NCBI GenBank assembly: GCA_002423285.1
Contig: DIVF01000009.1
Span: 1 to 31,629, forward strand
DNA from: Micavibrio sp. UBA6139
GTDB taxonomy: Bacteria > Pseudomonadota > Alphaproteobacteria > Micavibrionales > Micavibrionaceae
Length of the DNA: 31,629 nt
Direction of reading: 5' to 3'
Shown here: piece after piece, positions 22,716-31,598 of the stretch
How positions within the stretch are numbered: the first letter of the stretch is position 1
How the letters are laid out: every line of letters begins with the position of its first letter
Made by a program: the position numbers and the translations under genes
The notes under the pieces: generated by a model
Seen by the model: only the letters and a program-made list of their open reading frames with translations
What the model was told of the DNA's origin: nothing
Databases searched by the model: none

Positions 22716-23765
22716 ATGGCAAAAACACAGAAGAAACCACTGAGCCCCCTGCGCCGCGCATTTAACTATGCGGGGGCAGTTTTTTTAAGTGTCTATTTTG
22801 GTGGGCCAATGATCAGCGCCCATTTCGGCGATGTCACAAACGATATCAGCGAAAAACTAGACATCCCCGTTCGCACCATCAATGCGGCGACACGCGGGCC
22901 CACCTATATCCTGCACCCGGAAACCGATTCCGCCGTCGCCTTCGCGCATTTGAACGAAAGCCCCGACCTGCGCAGGACGATCATGGAACACAATAGCGGG
23001 AATGCCCGCCACAGGAATTTTTATGATTTTATGGGGCTGTCTTATTCGCATCCCTTCTTTGGTCAGAACGGGTTTTTAAATAAAATCACTCTGGGGCAAA
23101 GCGGTAAATTGGCCCCGTGCTATGTCTTTTTCCCATCAGACCGCCTGGATTTGAATCGCTATTTCGAAACCATGAGTGATGTTCCAGCAAAAGATGTGGT
23201 CAATCGTCCCGGAACACTGGCGGATTATTTAAAGCTGATCCTGCTTCATGAACTGGAACATTGTAAGCAGCCCGTGGCCATGCCCGCCGATGAACGTGAA
23301 TTTCTGGCCGACCAAGTAGCCTATGACAGCTATCTGAAACACGGCGGCAACATAGATGTCGTCCGCGCCGTCTTGTCCTTGCGCATGGCACAAACGCTCT
23401 CAAATATAATTTTCAAGGGCGGGGCCGGAGATGGCGTTGAGACACAACACAGCGCGATTGCCCTGCTCTATCCACAGTATTTCGGTGGAACACCAATTCC
23501 ACAGGAAGCCTTTAAAGACATACAAAATGAAGCCTATCGGGCGCTTGAAGCCGCAGCCAAAGCCCGGGGGATGGATTCATTTGATTTGCAGGCCCCCAAA
23601 AACCTGCATTCTGTGACAAAGGACATTTTGCAAGACCCGGCCCAAAACCTGTCGCCGCACACGCGCGCGTTTTTGATACAGTATAAAGAGGCTTATGAAT
23701 TTTTGACGGTCGTGCCCGCCCAAAAGATTGCGCTTAAAGGCACTGTGGTGCCAAAGGTCCTTTAG
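22716..23765 (+). CDS. Putative membrane-anchored zinc metalloprotease, HExxHC family, paralogue B
   Basis: Second copy of the same family (349 residues). An N-terminal hydrophobic segment (about 17-33) follows a basic stretch. HELEHC lies at 178-183 and EFLAD at 195-199, with 13 residues between the second His and the Glu, close to the 14 in paralogue A. FLNKITLGQSGKLAPCYVFF and the C-terminal YEFL segment also match A, so the pair arose by tandem duplication and has diverged strongly. It is three bases from A and certainly co-transcribed. Its 3' end overlaps by 32 bases the convergent EreA/ChaN-like gene. No homologue outside this window is recalled. Confidence 0.63.
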   Translation: MAKTQKKPLSPLRRAFNYAGAVFLSVYFGGPMISAHFGDVTNDISEKLDIPVRTINAATRGPTYILHPETDSAVAFAHLNESPDLRRTIMEHNSGNARHRNFYDFMGLSYSHPFFGQNGFLNKITLGQSGKLAPCYVFFPSDRLDLNRYFETMSDVPAKDVVNRPGTLADYLKLILLHELEHCKQPVAMPADEREFLADQVAYDSYLKHGGNIDVVRAVLSLRMAQTLSNIIFKGGAGDGVETQHSAIALLYPQYFGGTPIPQEAFKDIQNEAYRALEAAAKARGMDSFDLQAPKNLHSVTKDILQDPAQNLSPHTRAFLIQYKEAYEFLTVVPAQKIALKGTVVPKVL

Positions 23766-24819
23766 CATTATCCAACACAAAGGCGGCCCTGTTCGCTGAC
23801 AAAATTTTCGGCAGAATTTCATTCAACCACAACAGTTCCTCTTCTTGATGGCTGGCATGAAAGCCGGGACCTTCCAGAATGGTTGGCGGCGCGATATTCG
23901 GTCCCATATCATGCGGCAGGGCTGATTCATTAAACGATTTGGATAAAACCGGAATGCCGACCAGACGATTATCCGGCAGTTTCTCTTCCAGCAGGGCCAC
24001 AAGGCTTTCGCGGTAGGGTAAAATTTGATTGGCGAGAAAATTATCTTTTGTTCCAGTCACATGGGCTGCACCACCAATTTGAATATAAAAATCGGTGCCT
24101 GTTTCCAACGCATGTTCCTGCGCCAGCGCGGTCATCACCAGATTGCGGTAATAAATGCCCTTTGGTGAACGGGCAGGAATAACTTCATCGGGTGAAATAG
24201 TAATACCAGCATCGCTTAAAACGCGCTGCGTGACAGGGTCCGTCATATCCAGATCATAGGCCACATCTTCTCCAATCGAGGAACAGGCGGCATCGTTAAA
24301 GGCCACAGGAATACCGGCCTCTTGCCACAGCCCACAGGTCACTTTCCCCTGCTGATTATTATACTGCGTCAGTGAAAATGATTGAACGATGCGGTGATGT
24401 AACCCGTCATCGCGGCGGGTTGTATCAAGGCGCTGGCGCAAAGAGTCCCATAAGTCAGACGGGGCCTGTTGCGCCACCGAATCTAAAATAACTTTTGCAT
24501 TATTGTGGGGACGTTCCAGACCAATCGCGACCTTATAACCGCGGTCTTGCAACCCAAGTCCGACCAGAAGATGAAAAAGACCATGCAGCGATTGGTCATG
24601 AACCTCGCCCATCACGGCGAAAAAGGGACCGGACGATCCCTTGGCGCAGGACTCAATCCCATCCACACAGAATTCAGCCTGTTGCGACAACGCCCGCGCC
24701 ACGGCAGCGATATAGGCTCCGGTCGCAGGATTGAGAAACGCTTCTTTGCTGAGCGATTGGGTCATGGGGAAAAATACCATAAGAAAAAGCCAGGCGACAA
24801 GGTATTTTTCATATTGCAA
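23734..24819 (-). CDS. Exported EreA/ChaN-like superfamily protein
   Basis: A 361-residue protein with a hydrophobic N-terminus (about 7-20, signal peptide or anchor). Residues 70-75 read MGEVHD, matching the GExH motif of EreA (erythromycin esterase) and ChaN-type proteins. IGLERP (99-104) holds the following Glu strand, RNLVM (225-229) matches the R(D/N)xxM motif, and GGAAH (249-253) supplies the second His. The same three-motif layout occurs in the GumN-like protein at 13375, in line with a common superfamily. Substrate unknown; haem binding (ChaN) or hydrolysis (EreA) would be guesses. The start ATG lies behind a promoter-like TTGTAA/TATAAA pair. It is convergent with the HExxH pair and divergent from pheS. 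Confidence 0.65.
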   Translation of the reverse strand: MQYEKYLVAWLFLMVFFPMTQSLSKEAFLNPATGAYIAAVARALSQQAEFCVDGIESCAKGSSGPFFAVMGEVHDQSLHGLFHLLVGLGLQDRGYKVAIGLERPHNNAKVILDSVAQQAPSDLWDSLRQRLDTTRRDDGLHHRIVQSFSLTQYNNQQGKVTCGLWQEAGIPVAFNDAACSSIGEDVAYDLDMTDPVTQRVLSDAGITISPDEVIPARSPKGIYYRNLVMTALAQEHALETGTDFYIQIGGAAHVTGTKDNFLANQILPYRESLVALLEEKLPDNRLVGIPVLSKSFNESALPHDMGPNIAPPTILEGPGFHASHQEEELLWLNEILPKILSANRAAFVLDNAKGPLAPQCL

Positions 24820-24848
24820 TGCAAGGTCCCGGAAACTTGCCAGAACCC

Positions 24849-24876
24849 TTTATATTTCTGCGGCTCAATGTTACAA
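24849..24876 (-). promoter_or_regulatory. Promoter for the EreA/ChaN-like gene
   Basis: On the minus strand TTGTAA (24871-24876) is followed after 16 bases by TATAAA (24849-24854), about 30 bases before the ATG at 24819. Near-consensus boxes with a slightly short spacer. Confidence 0.5.
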
Positions 24877-24917
24877 AAAGGGCCAGATACGCCGCCCCGG
24901 ACCGCCAAGGATAGAAA

Positions 24918-26012
24918 TTGACCGCCATGACCAGCACCATCAGCGCCCTGAAGACCGAATTGACCGATATGGTCGCCGCCGCCAATGATTTGCAAAGTCT
25001 GGAAGCCGCCCGCGTGGCTGCCTTGGGTAAAAACGGCAAGATCACAGGATTGATGAAAACACTGGGGTCGATGAGCCCTGAGGAACGTAAAGAAGCCGGT
25101 GCGGCCCTCAACGTCTTGAAGGATGACATCGCTGCTTTGATCGAAACGCAGGAAACGGCGCTCAAGGCCCAAGCGCTCGATCAAAAACTGGCCAATGAAC
25201 AAATCGACATTACCCTGTCCACACGCCCTGAGCGTCGCGGCATGGTCCACCCGATCAGCCAGACGATGGAAGAGCTGACCGCCATTTTCGCCGATATGGG
25301 TTTTGTTGTCGCGGAAGGGCCGGATATCGAAGACGATTTCCACAACTTCACCGCCCTCAACTTCCCGCCCGGTCACCCGGCACGTGAAATGCATGACACC
25401 TTCTATCTGCCTGATGACGCAGACGAAAAAGGTGAAGCAGCTAAGAAGCTGTTGCGCACGCACACCTCCACCGTGCAGATCCGCACGATGATGAAACAAA
25501 AACCACCCATTCGCATCATCACCATGGGCCGTGTGTACCGTTCTGACTGGGACATGACCCACACACCAATGTTCCACCAGATCGAAGGTCTGGTTATTGA
25601 CCGCAATATTCATATGGGCCATTTGAAGGGCTGCCTGACAGATTTCTGCCGCGCGTTCTTTAACATTGATGACCTGCCAGCCCGTTTCCGCCCGAGCTTT
25701 TTTCCGTTTACGGAACCCAGTGCGGAGATGGATATTGGTTGTTCCCGCGAAGGCGGCGGTTTGAAAATTGGGGGCGGCGATAGCTGGCTGGAAATTTTGG
25801 GCTGCGGCATGGTCCACCCGAATGTGATCCGCAATTGCGGTCTGGACCCGGAAGAATATCAGGGCTTTGCCTTTGGTATGGGCTTAGAGCGCATGACGAT
25901 GCTGAAATACGGTATTCCTGATCTGCGCACCTTTTTTGAATCGGATGTGCGCTGGTTGCAGCATTACGGGTTTGATCCGCTCGATCGTCCGAACATGGCC
26001 ACCGGGTCTTGA
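24918..26012 (+). CDS. pheS: Phenylalanyl-tRNA synthetase alpha subunit
   Basis: Catalytic alpha subunit of the (alpha-beta)2 PheRS that charges tRNA-Phe. The N-terminal coiled coil (about 5-95) is followed by the class II core: FHNFTALNFPPGHPAR, LRTHTSTVQIRTM, motif 2 GRVYRSDWDMTHTPMFHQIEG, FFPFTEPSAEMD, WLEILGCGMVHPNV and motif 3 GFAFGMGLERMTMLKYGI. Length 364 is normal. A TTG start at 24918 has AAGGA six bases upstream, while the ATG three codons later has poor spacing, so TTG is preferred. Its stop overlaps the GNAT start (TTGA). Unusually, pheT is 2.1 kb downstream rather than adjacent. Confidence 0.97.
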   Translation: MTAMTSTISALKTELTDMVAAANDLQSLEAARVAALGKNGKITGLMKTLGSMSPEERKEAGAALNVLKDDIAALIETQETALKAQALDQKLANEQIDITLSTRPERRGMVHPISQTMEELTAIFADMGFVVAEGPDIEDDFHNFTALNFPPGHPAREMHDTFYLPDDADEKGEAAKKLLRTHTSTVQIRTMMKQKPPIRIITMGRVYRSDWDMTHTPMFHQIEGLVIDRNIHMGHLKGCLTDFCRAFFNIDDLPARFRPSFFPFTEPSAEMDIGCSREGGGLKIGGGDSWLEILGCGMVHPNVIRNCGLDPEEYQGFAFGMGLERMTMLKYGIPDLRTFFESDVRWLQHYGFDPLDRPNMATGS

Positions 26013-26458
26013 TTGTCGCCCCATTAAACCCTGCTGATTACGATTCATGGCTGCCGCTCTGGCTGGCCAATATGGAGAATAGTGTTTCTGAGGAGATCAC
26101 CGCAGAAACATGGCGGCGCATTTGTGACCCCGCCTCACCTGTCGGTGGCCTTGGCGTTCGCACCGCTGAAAACGCGCCCCTGATTGGCATCTGTCATTAC
26201 ATCACCCATCCAACGACGGGCAATTTGAACCCGGTTTGTTATATGCAGGATTTGTATATCGACACAGGCGCACGGCGTCAGGGTCTGGCCAGAACACTAG
26301 TCACCTATTTGGCGGCCTTGGGTCAAGCATCGGGCTGGGCGCGGCTTTATTGGCTGGCGGAGGCTGAAAACGCCGGGGCGCAGGCTCTTTATAAGTCCTT
26401 GGGCTATAAGCTCAATTTCACCCTCCATGTCCTGCCGCTCAATATGCCCCCGGCTTAA
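26009..26458 (+). CDS. GNAT family N-acetyltransferase
   Basis: Acetyl-CoA-dependent acetyltransferase of the GNAT fold (149 residues); substrate unknown. Motif A is clear: MQDLYIDTGARRQGLARTLV (79-98), with the R/Q-x-x-G-x-A pyrophosphate loop. The C-terminal AEAENAGAQALYKSLGYKL matches motif B, the N-x-x-A-x-x-L-Y-x-x-x-G-(F/Y) pattern. It starts with TTG overlapping the pheS stop, so it is translationally coupled to pheS. No ATG gives a complete domain. A hairpin follows the stop. Confidence 0.85.
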   Translation: MIVAPLNPADYDSWLPLWLANMENSVSEEITAETWRRICDPASPVGGLGVRTAENAPLIGICHYITHPTTGNLNPVCYMQDLYIDTGARRQGLARTLVTYLAALGQASGWARLYWLAEAENAGAQALYKSLGYKLNFTLHVLPLNMPPA

Positions 26459-26463
26459 GGGTT

Positions 26464-26496
26464 TTCTCACCATTTTCTGCCAGAATGGCGTGAGAA
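26464..26496. promoter_or_regulatory. Imperfect hairpin between the GNAT gene and the third HExxH gene
   Basis: TTCTCAC (26464-26470) pairs with GTGAGAA (26490-26496), and CATT/AATG plus CTG/CAG extend the stem with small bulges. There is no U-run on either side, so a terminator is doubtful; it may be an mRNA processing or translation element. It ends 15 bases before the next ATG. Confidence 0.45.
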
Positions 26497-26511
26497 TTAA
26501 CGAGAGTATTT

Positions 26512-27957
26512 ATGGCAGAACCCGCAACAACGACCGAACAGGATAAGGCGCAACCCGGCTTGCGCGGGTCGTTCAACGCTTACGCATCCCCCGAAACACG
26601 CGAAAAAATGGGGTGGCTGGCGGACAAGGCCGCCGAATGGTCGGGGCGCGATGTGGTTCTGGTCAGCAAAAATGATTTGTTGAAACACACCACCGCACAA
26701 TCCATCGAAACACCCGGCGGACAACTAAAGGATGCGATACAGGCCGTCATCCCGCAATCGCGCATGGATAATTTATTGTCATGGCAGCTTTTTGTCCCCG
26801 ATGCCAACCGAGCATCAATGAATGAGATGGCCCTTGAGCAATCACCCTTTGCTGCCCTGCTGGCGGCGCCAAGCGCCAATGATATCGGAGTTTGTATTAT
26901 TGCCCTGCCGGATCTGGATGATACGAAGGCCTTTCTAGGGGAGGCCTTTGCCGGAAAAGAAACCGACACAAAACGCCTGCCCGGGGATAATGAGGACTGG
27001 CTGGCCGTGGTTGTGGCGCATGAAGCCACCCATTGTAAAATGCACACAGATGGCTTTGACGCGAGTGTCAAAGGTGAGCAAACCCCTTTAAAAACGCAAT
27101 TCCAACGCCTGCACGACCATACGTTAAAGCAAGAAATTCAAGCCGACCAGCGTGGCTTTGAACTGTATAAGGATGCGGTTAAAGAGGGCAAACCATTGGA
27201 CCCTGCGGTCCTTCAATCCTTCAAAGCCTTGCGGGCGATTGATAGTTTAAAAGGTGGCGGGTCTGTATTGCTGGGATCAGCGGGCAATGACCACACGTCC
27301 AATTTACTTTTGGAAACAGGCCATCACGACCATGATGGACACACTCATCTAAAGGCAGAAGACCCCAAAGCCATCACTGCCATTACCACCGCACAAAATG
27401 AAACCGCCATGATGGCGCAAATGGCGATTGGCATGACCTTTGGCCGCGTTCATGTCGCAACGCAGGACGAGCAACGACTGATCCTCGCCCATGAGGGTTT
27501 AGCGGCCATGATTGCCGATTGGACCGATGACGCCCCGGCTGTGACGTTGAGAGATTTTGATACCAACCCGCAACGTGCCAGCCTGTTATCGGGCTATGCG
27601 CTGGCCAAGGACAAGCCGGAATTGATGTATGCCGCGACACGCGCCCTGCAGGAACGCGGGGCCTTTGGGCAGGGAACTTTACAAGACACCTATGCGCGGC
27701 AATATATTGACGCGATTGACGCGACAACAAAAAATCCATCCGATCCGCAACGATCCGCTCTTGTGACGTTCTTTCACGACAATTTGGAACAAAGCGATGG
27801 TGGTGCCAAAACCATTGAAGCCGCCGTACGGCATAATCTGGCAACCGCCAAGGCCCCTGACTCCCCGATCCTCAGCCAGAGCGGCATGGCGAATGCGGAT
27901 ATGGATGACAAAAACCGCCCTGGCCTGTCAGGACAGGGCAAAGGACCCAGCCTATAG
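26512..27957 (+). CDS. Putative soluble HExxHC metalloprotease-like protein, third family member
   Basis: Unrecognised 481-residue hydrophilic protein without signal peptide or membrane segment. HEATHC (170-175) follows a hydrophobic strand (WLAVVVA) just as HELEHC does in the tandem pair at 21684 and 22716. EIQAD (208-212) provides the matching E-x-x-A-D, here 34 residues further on. An insert, HHDHDGHTH (271-279), is strikingly His/Asp-rich and could bind metal. The last 40 residues look disordered. The ATG has GAGAG ahead. The gene separates pheS-GNAT from pheT. Relation to the pair is judged on the motif and spacing only; the rest is too diverged to align by eye. Confidence 0.6.
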   Translation: MAEPATTTEQDKAQPGLRGSFNAYASPETREKMGWLADKAAEWSGRDVVLVSKNDLLKHTTAQSIETPGGQLKDAIQAVIPQSRMDNLLSWQLFVPDANRASMNEMALEQSPFAALLAAPSANDIGVCIIALPDLDDTKAFLGEAFAGKETDTKRLPGDNEDWLAVVVAHEATHCKMHTDGFDASVKGEQTPLKTQFQRLHDHTLKQEIQADQRGFELYKDAVKEGKPLDPAVLQSFKALRAIDSLKGGGSVLLGSAGNDHTSNLLLETGHHDHDGHTHLKAEDPKAITAITTAQNETAMMAQMAIGMTFGRVHVATQDEQRLILAHEGLAAMIADWTDDAPAVTLRDFDTNPQRASLLSGYALAKDKPELMYAATRALQERGAFGQGTLQDTYARQYIDAIDATTKNPSDPQRSALVTFFHDNLEQSDGGAKTIEAAVRHNLATAKAPDSPILSQSGMANADMDDKNRPGLSGQGKGPSL

Positions 27958-27976
27958 AACGATGACCGATCAACAA

Positions 27977-28016
27977 AACCCCGACCCCATAATGGTGGCC
28001 GGGGTTTCTGCATCTT
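27977..28016 (+). terminator. Probable terminator after the third HExxH gene
   Basis: AACCCCG (27977-27983) and CGGGGTT (28000-28006) form a stem with two further C-G pairs across a mismatch. The following TTCTGCATCTTTATT is T-rich but interrupted. It lies 19 bases after the stop codon and about 90 bases before pheT, implying that pheT has its own promoter in the AT-rich 28010-28050 stretch. Confidence 0.55.
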
Positions 28017-28098
28017 TATTATTATCGAATATCGATATATCTATTGGTTTAGCGGCAAAAATCGGCTTAAATCAGCCGTCTTTAAAGGAAAAATCACG

Positions 28099-30513
28099 AT
28101 GAAACTGACTCTGAACTGGCTGAAACAGCACCTTGAAACCTCTGCCTCGCTGGACGAGATCGTTCTGGCCTTGACCGCTTTGGGTCTGGAAGTGGACGGT
28201 GTTGAGGACCGGAGCAAAGTGTTCGCGCCCTTCGCCGTTGCGGAAGTCATCAGCGCCGAAAAACATCCCGATGCTGATCGCCTGCGCGTGTGCATCGTTG
28301 ATACGGGCAAGGAAAAATTACAAGTCGTGTGCGGCGCACCCAATGCCCGCGCCGGCATGAAGGCTGTGTTCGCGCCCGCGGGCAGCTATATCCCGGGCAG
28401 CGACATCACCCTGAAAAAGGGTGTTATTCGCGGTCAAGAATCAAACGGCATGTTGGTATCCGAACGTGAAATGGGTTTGTCGGATGAGCATGAAGGAATC
28501 ATTGATGTTGCTCTGGATGTGCCGGTTGGAACACCCTTCGCAAAGCTCTATCGCCTTGATGACCCGGTCATTGAAATTGGCCTGACCCCGAACCGTGCCG
28601 ATTGTGCGGGTATTCGCGGCATTGCCCGTGATCTGGCCGCGAAGGGTCTTGGGACACTGAAACCCTTGAATGATGCGCCTTTAAAGGGTGGGTTTGATAG
28701 CCCGGTTGGCGTTTCCCTGAAGTTTGATGGCGATACCGCCAATGCCTGCCCATTGTTTCTGGGCCGTTATATTCGCGGCGTTAAGAACGGCCCGTCCCCG
28801 GAATGGTTGCAAGACCGCCTGCGGGCGATTGGCCTGCGTCCGATTTCGGTTCTGGTGGATATTACCAACTACATCACATTCGACCTGTGCCGCCCGCTGC
28901 ATGTTTTCGATGCCGATCTGTTGAAAGGCAACATTGAAGTGCGCCTGTCGAAGAAGGGCGAAACATTCGAAGCCCTGAACGGCAAATCCTACACACTGGA
29001 AGACGGCATGACCGTTGTGTGTGATGATTCAGGCGTTCTGGGTCTGGGCGGGATTATTGGCGGGACATCAACAGGCACAGGCGATGGCACAGTCAATGTC
29101 TATCTGGAAGCGGCCTATTTCGACCCATGGCGCACGGCAAAGACAGGCCGCGCGATGCAGATCGACAGCGATGCCCGTTACCGTTTCGACCGTGGCGTTG
29201 ACCCTGCATTCACAGTGAACGGCATGGAAATCGCCACCAAACTGATTATTGAGCTGTGCGGTGGTGAGGCCAGCAACGTTGTGACCGCAGGGGCGGTGCC
29301 GACATGGCAGCGTAGCATCGAACATGATCCATCCTACGTCACGAAGCTGGGCGGGATTGAGGTCAGCGATGCCGACCAAAAGAAAATTTTTGAAACATTG
29401 GGTTTCACCGTCACAGCATCGGGCAAAACATGGTCGGTACAACCGCCGGCCTGGCGCGGTGATATTGATGGCAAGCCTGATCTGGTTGAAGAGATCATCC
29501 GCGTAAACGGTTTGGACAAAATTCCGTCTGTGTCGGTACCAAAACTGACCGCCGTCACCCGCAATGCCGAAACCCAGTCAATGACCCGTGCCCGCAAGGC
29601 CCGCAGCATTCTGGCGACACGCGGTTTGGATGAATCGGTCACATGGTCATTCATGGACAGCAAGCTGGCCATGCGCTTTACAAACGCCGACGACAAGGCA
29701 AAGGCCGCGCTGACCATCGCCAACCCGATTTCGAGCGAGTTGGACTATATGCGCCCATCGATCCTGCCCAATCTGATTGAGGCCACAGGCCGCAACCATG
29801 ACCGTGGCCATCCAAACACCGCGATTTGCGAAGTGGGTCCGGTTTTTGAAAGCCACAAGATTAACGGCCAGAAACTCTGCGCCGCTGGGGTCCGCAGTGG
29901 CAGCCATATGGATCGCCACTGGAGCGCGCAGAATACTGCCCGCCCCGTTGACGCCTTTGATGCGAAAGCGGATGCGCTGGCCGTTCTGCAAGCCTGTGGC
30001 GGCCCATCGCAGGTACAGATCACCCGTGATGCCCCGTCTTACTATCATCCGGGCCGCAGCGGTGTGATGCGCCTTGGTGCGAATATTCTGGCCCGTTTCG
30101 GTGAAATTCACCCGGCATTGATCGAAGACATGAAGGTGACCGGCCCCATCGTTGCCTTTGAAGTGTTTTTGGATGCGATCCCGGCGGCAAAGAAAAAGGG
30201 CGATGCCCGTCCGTTGCTGCAATTATCCGCATTCCAGCCAATCAGCCGCGATTTCGCCTTTATCGTTGATGCCAAGATCGAAGTTGAGTCCATCACCCGT
30301 GCCGCGCGGTCTGCCCATAAAACCCTGATCACCGATGTCAGCGTCTTTGACGTTTATCAGGGCAAGGGTGTTGATCCGGACAAGAAATCCATCGCCATCG
30401 CGGTTGAATTACAGCCACAGGATAAAACCCTGACCGATGCCGAAATCGAAGCCGTCACCAAAGACATCATCGACACCGTGATCGCCAAAACCGGCGCTCA
30501 ATTGCGTTCGTAA
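28099..30513 (+). CDS. pheT: Phenylalanyl-tRNA synthetase beta subunit
   Basis: Beta subunit of PheRS, 804 residues (normal about 800). The N-terminal MKLTLNWLKQHLETSASLDEI is followed by the EMAP/OB-fold tRNA-binding domain (about 40-150, FAVAEVISAEKHPDADRLRVC) and the B3/B4 editing domain with GLTPNRADC at its border. Next are the B5 domain, a degenerate synthetase-like core with EVGPVF, and the C-terminal anticodon-binding FDX-ACB domain (about 710-804, FQPISRDFAFIVD). AAAGGA precedes the ATG. Instead of following pheS directly it lies behind a GNAT and an HExxH gene and a probable terminator. An unknown gene starts 11 bases after its stop. Confidence 0.97.
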   Translation: MKLTLNWLKQHLETSASLDEIVLALTALGLEVDGVEDRSKVFAPFAVAEVISAEKHPDADRLRVCIVDTGKEKLQVVCGAPNARAGMKAVFAPAGSYIPGSDITLKKGVIRGQESNGMLVSEREMGLSDEHEGIIDVALDVPVGTPFAKLYRLDDPVIEIGLTPNRADCAGIRGIARDLAAKGLGTLKPLNDAPLKGGFDSPVGVSLKFDGDTANACPLFLGRYIRGVKNGPSPEWLQDRLRAIGLRPISVLVDITNYITFDLCRPLHVFDADLLKGNIEVRLSKKGETFEALNGKSYTLEDGMTVVCDDSGVLGLGGIIGGTSTGTGDGTVNVYLEAAYFDPWRTAKTGRAMQIDSDARYRFDRGVDPAFTVNGMEIATKLIIELCGGEASNVVTAGAVPTWQRSIEHDPSYVTKLGGIEVSDADQKKIFETLGFTVTASGKTWSVQPPAWRGDIDGKPDLVEEIIRVNGLDKIPSVSVPKLTAVTRNAETQSMTRARKARSILATRGLDESVTWSFMDSKLAMRFTNADDKAKAALTIANPISSELDYMRPSILPNLIEATGRNHDRGHPNTAICEVGPVFESHKINGQKLCAAGVRSGSHMDRHWSAQNTARPVDAFDAKADALAVLQACGGPSQVQITRDAPSYYHPGRSGVMRLGANILARFGEIHPALIEDMKVTGPIVAFEVFLDAIPAAKKKGDARPLLQLSAFQPISRDFAFIVDAKIEVESITRAARSAHKTLITDVSVFDVYQGKGVDPDKKSIAIAVELQPQDKTLTDAEIEAVTKDIIDTVIAKTGAQLRS

Positions 30514-30524
30514 TTGTAGGATTT

Positions 30525-31598
30525 ATGACTGTTTTTTTCTGCCTTGATGATCTGTTGGAAACATTGTTGCAAAACCCGGCTGAAAACGCCGATCTGGATC
30601 TATTCATCCCGGTCAGCACCACCCCGGCCAGTTGCAAGGATCACCGCGAAGATGCGCTGACCCTGTCCAGCACGCCAAAACTTCTGGATTTGAACGATCA
30701 AAAGGGTGCCTATCAACTGGCCTCCCTGATTGATGAGGTGCCGCTCTATCAAATCAATCTGGAATTACTGGTCGATGCGATTTTAACCGAACGCCATACT
30801 AACCAGATGGTGGCTCAAGCCGTGGCGGTTGCCTTTGGTGGCACGCCCATCCCCAATACGCTGGAACAAACGGCGGAAGATACAACTACCGACACCCTGC
30901 CCAATGATCTGATCGGCAGTTTGCGCCACCCGATGATCGGGCATCTGGATAAGGCAACGCTGGCCAAGATTTACTTAAGCTTTATGCAAGCCCTGCCCCA
31001 CGGGCATGAGGAATTTTCATTTGAACGCCACGTTCTGGGCCGCCATGTGGAGCCGTTCAAGGAGCGCTTTGACGGGTACGTCTTTGCCGCGGGCGGCAAG
31101 GTCCGCGCCGCCATTTTATTGGGGTTCAGCACGCGCAGTGATTACGACCCGCGCAAGCCGCTGGAAAGCTATGTTGATTCCGGCCTGAAAAAGGCAGCTG
31201 CGATGCAGATCAGTGAAATGCATGAAATGATCTGGGCTTGGCTGGAAGCTGACCATTACCAGATGCGCCGCTGCCATGATCTTGACCGCGTCCTGACGCT
31301 GAAAGGCCTGCCGCGTATGCCAAACTGGATCAAGACGGATGTGTTCAATTGCCTTGAGAAGGAAGCCATTAAGCAGGTTCTGGCCCAGCGCATTGTCGAA
31401 CAAGATAGCGCCCTCACCCTGCTCCGAAGCACCCCCAATATCAGAAAAGCTATTGAGGCAAACGCTGCGGGACAGGTTGATGAATTCTTACAGCAAATGC
31501 TGGCGCAAACGCTCAGTAACGATACACAATATTCACGCGCGGCCGATCGATTCTACGCCCGGGCGCTTGACCGCGCCCGAGAATCAAAAACGCTCTAA
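30525..31598 (+). CDS. Unknown protein co-transcribed with pheT
   Basis: I do not recognise this 357-residue protein. It is hydrophilic with no signal peptide, membrane segment or obvious catalytic motif. The N-terminal third is acidic with a Thr/Asp-rich loop (about 113-126). The middle (about 130-270) is mixed, with several aromatic and His residues (HPMIGHLDKA, HGHEEFSFERHVLGRHVEPF). The C-terminal 90 residues look helical and Gln/Ala-rich. TAGGA lies before the ATG, 11 bases after the pheT stop, so it is probably read from the pheT message. Composition and codon use match the neighbours, arguing for a real gene. Confidence 0.75.
   Translation: MTVFFCLDDLLETLLQNPAENADLDLFIPVSTTPASCKDHREDALTLSSTPKLLDLNDQKGAYQLASLIDEVPLYQINLELLVDAILTERHTNQMVAQAVAVAFGGTPIPNTLEQTAEDTTTDTLPNDLIGSLRHPMIGHLDKATLAKIYLSFMQALPHGHEEFSFERHVLGRHVEPFKERFDGYVFAAGGKVRAAILLGFSTRSDYDPRKPLESYVDSGLKKAAAMQISEMHEMIWAWLEADHYQMRRCHDLDRVLTLKGLPRMPNWIKTDVFNCLEKEAIKQVLAQRIVEQDSALTLLRSTPNIRKAIEANAAGQVDEFLQQMLAQTLSNDTQYSRAADRFYARALDRARESKTL

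Noticed and set aside
24762..25817. A 351-codon minus-strand open frame.
   Set aside because: It is antisense to the conserved pheS coding sequence and gives a low-quality, Gly/His/Gln-rich translation with no domain.
29647..30222. Minus-strand open frame of 191 codons.
   Set aside because: It lies wholly inside pheT, whose plus-frame protein is complete and conserved.
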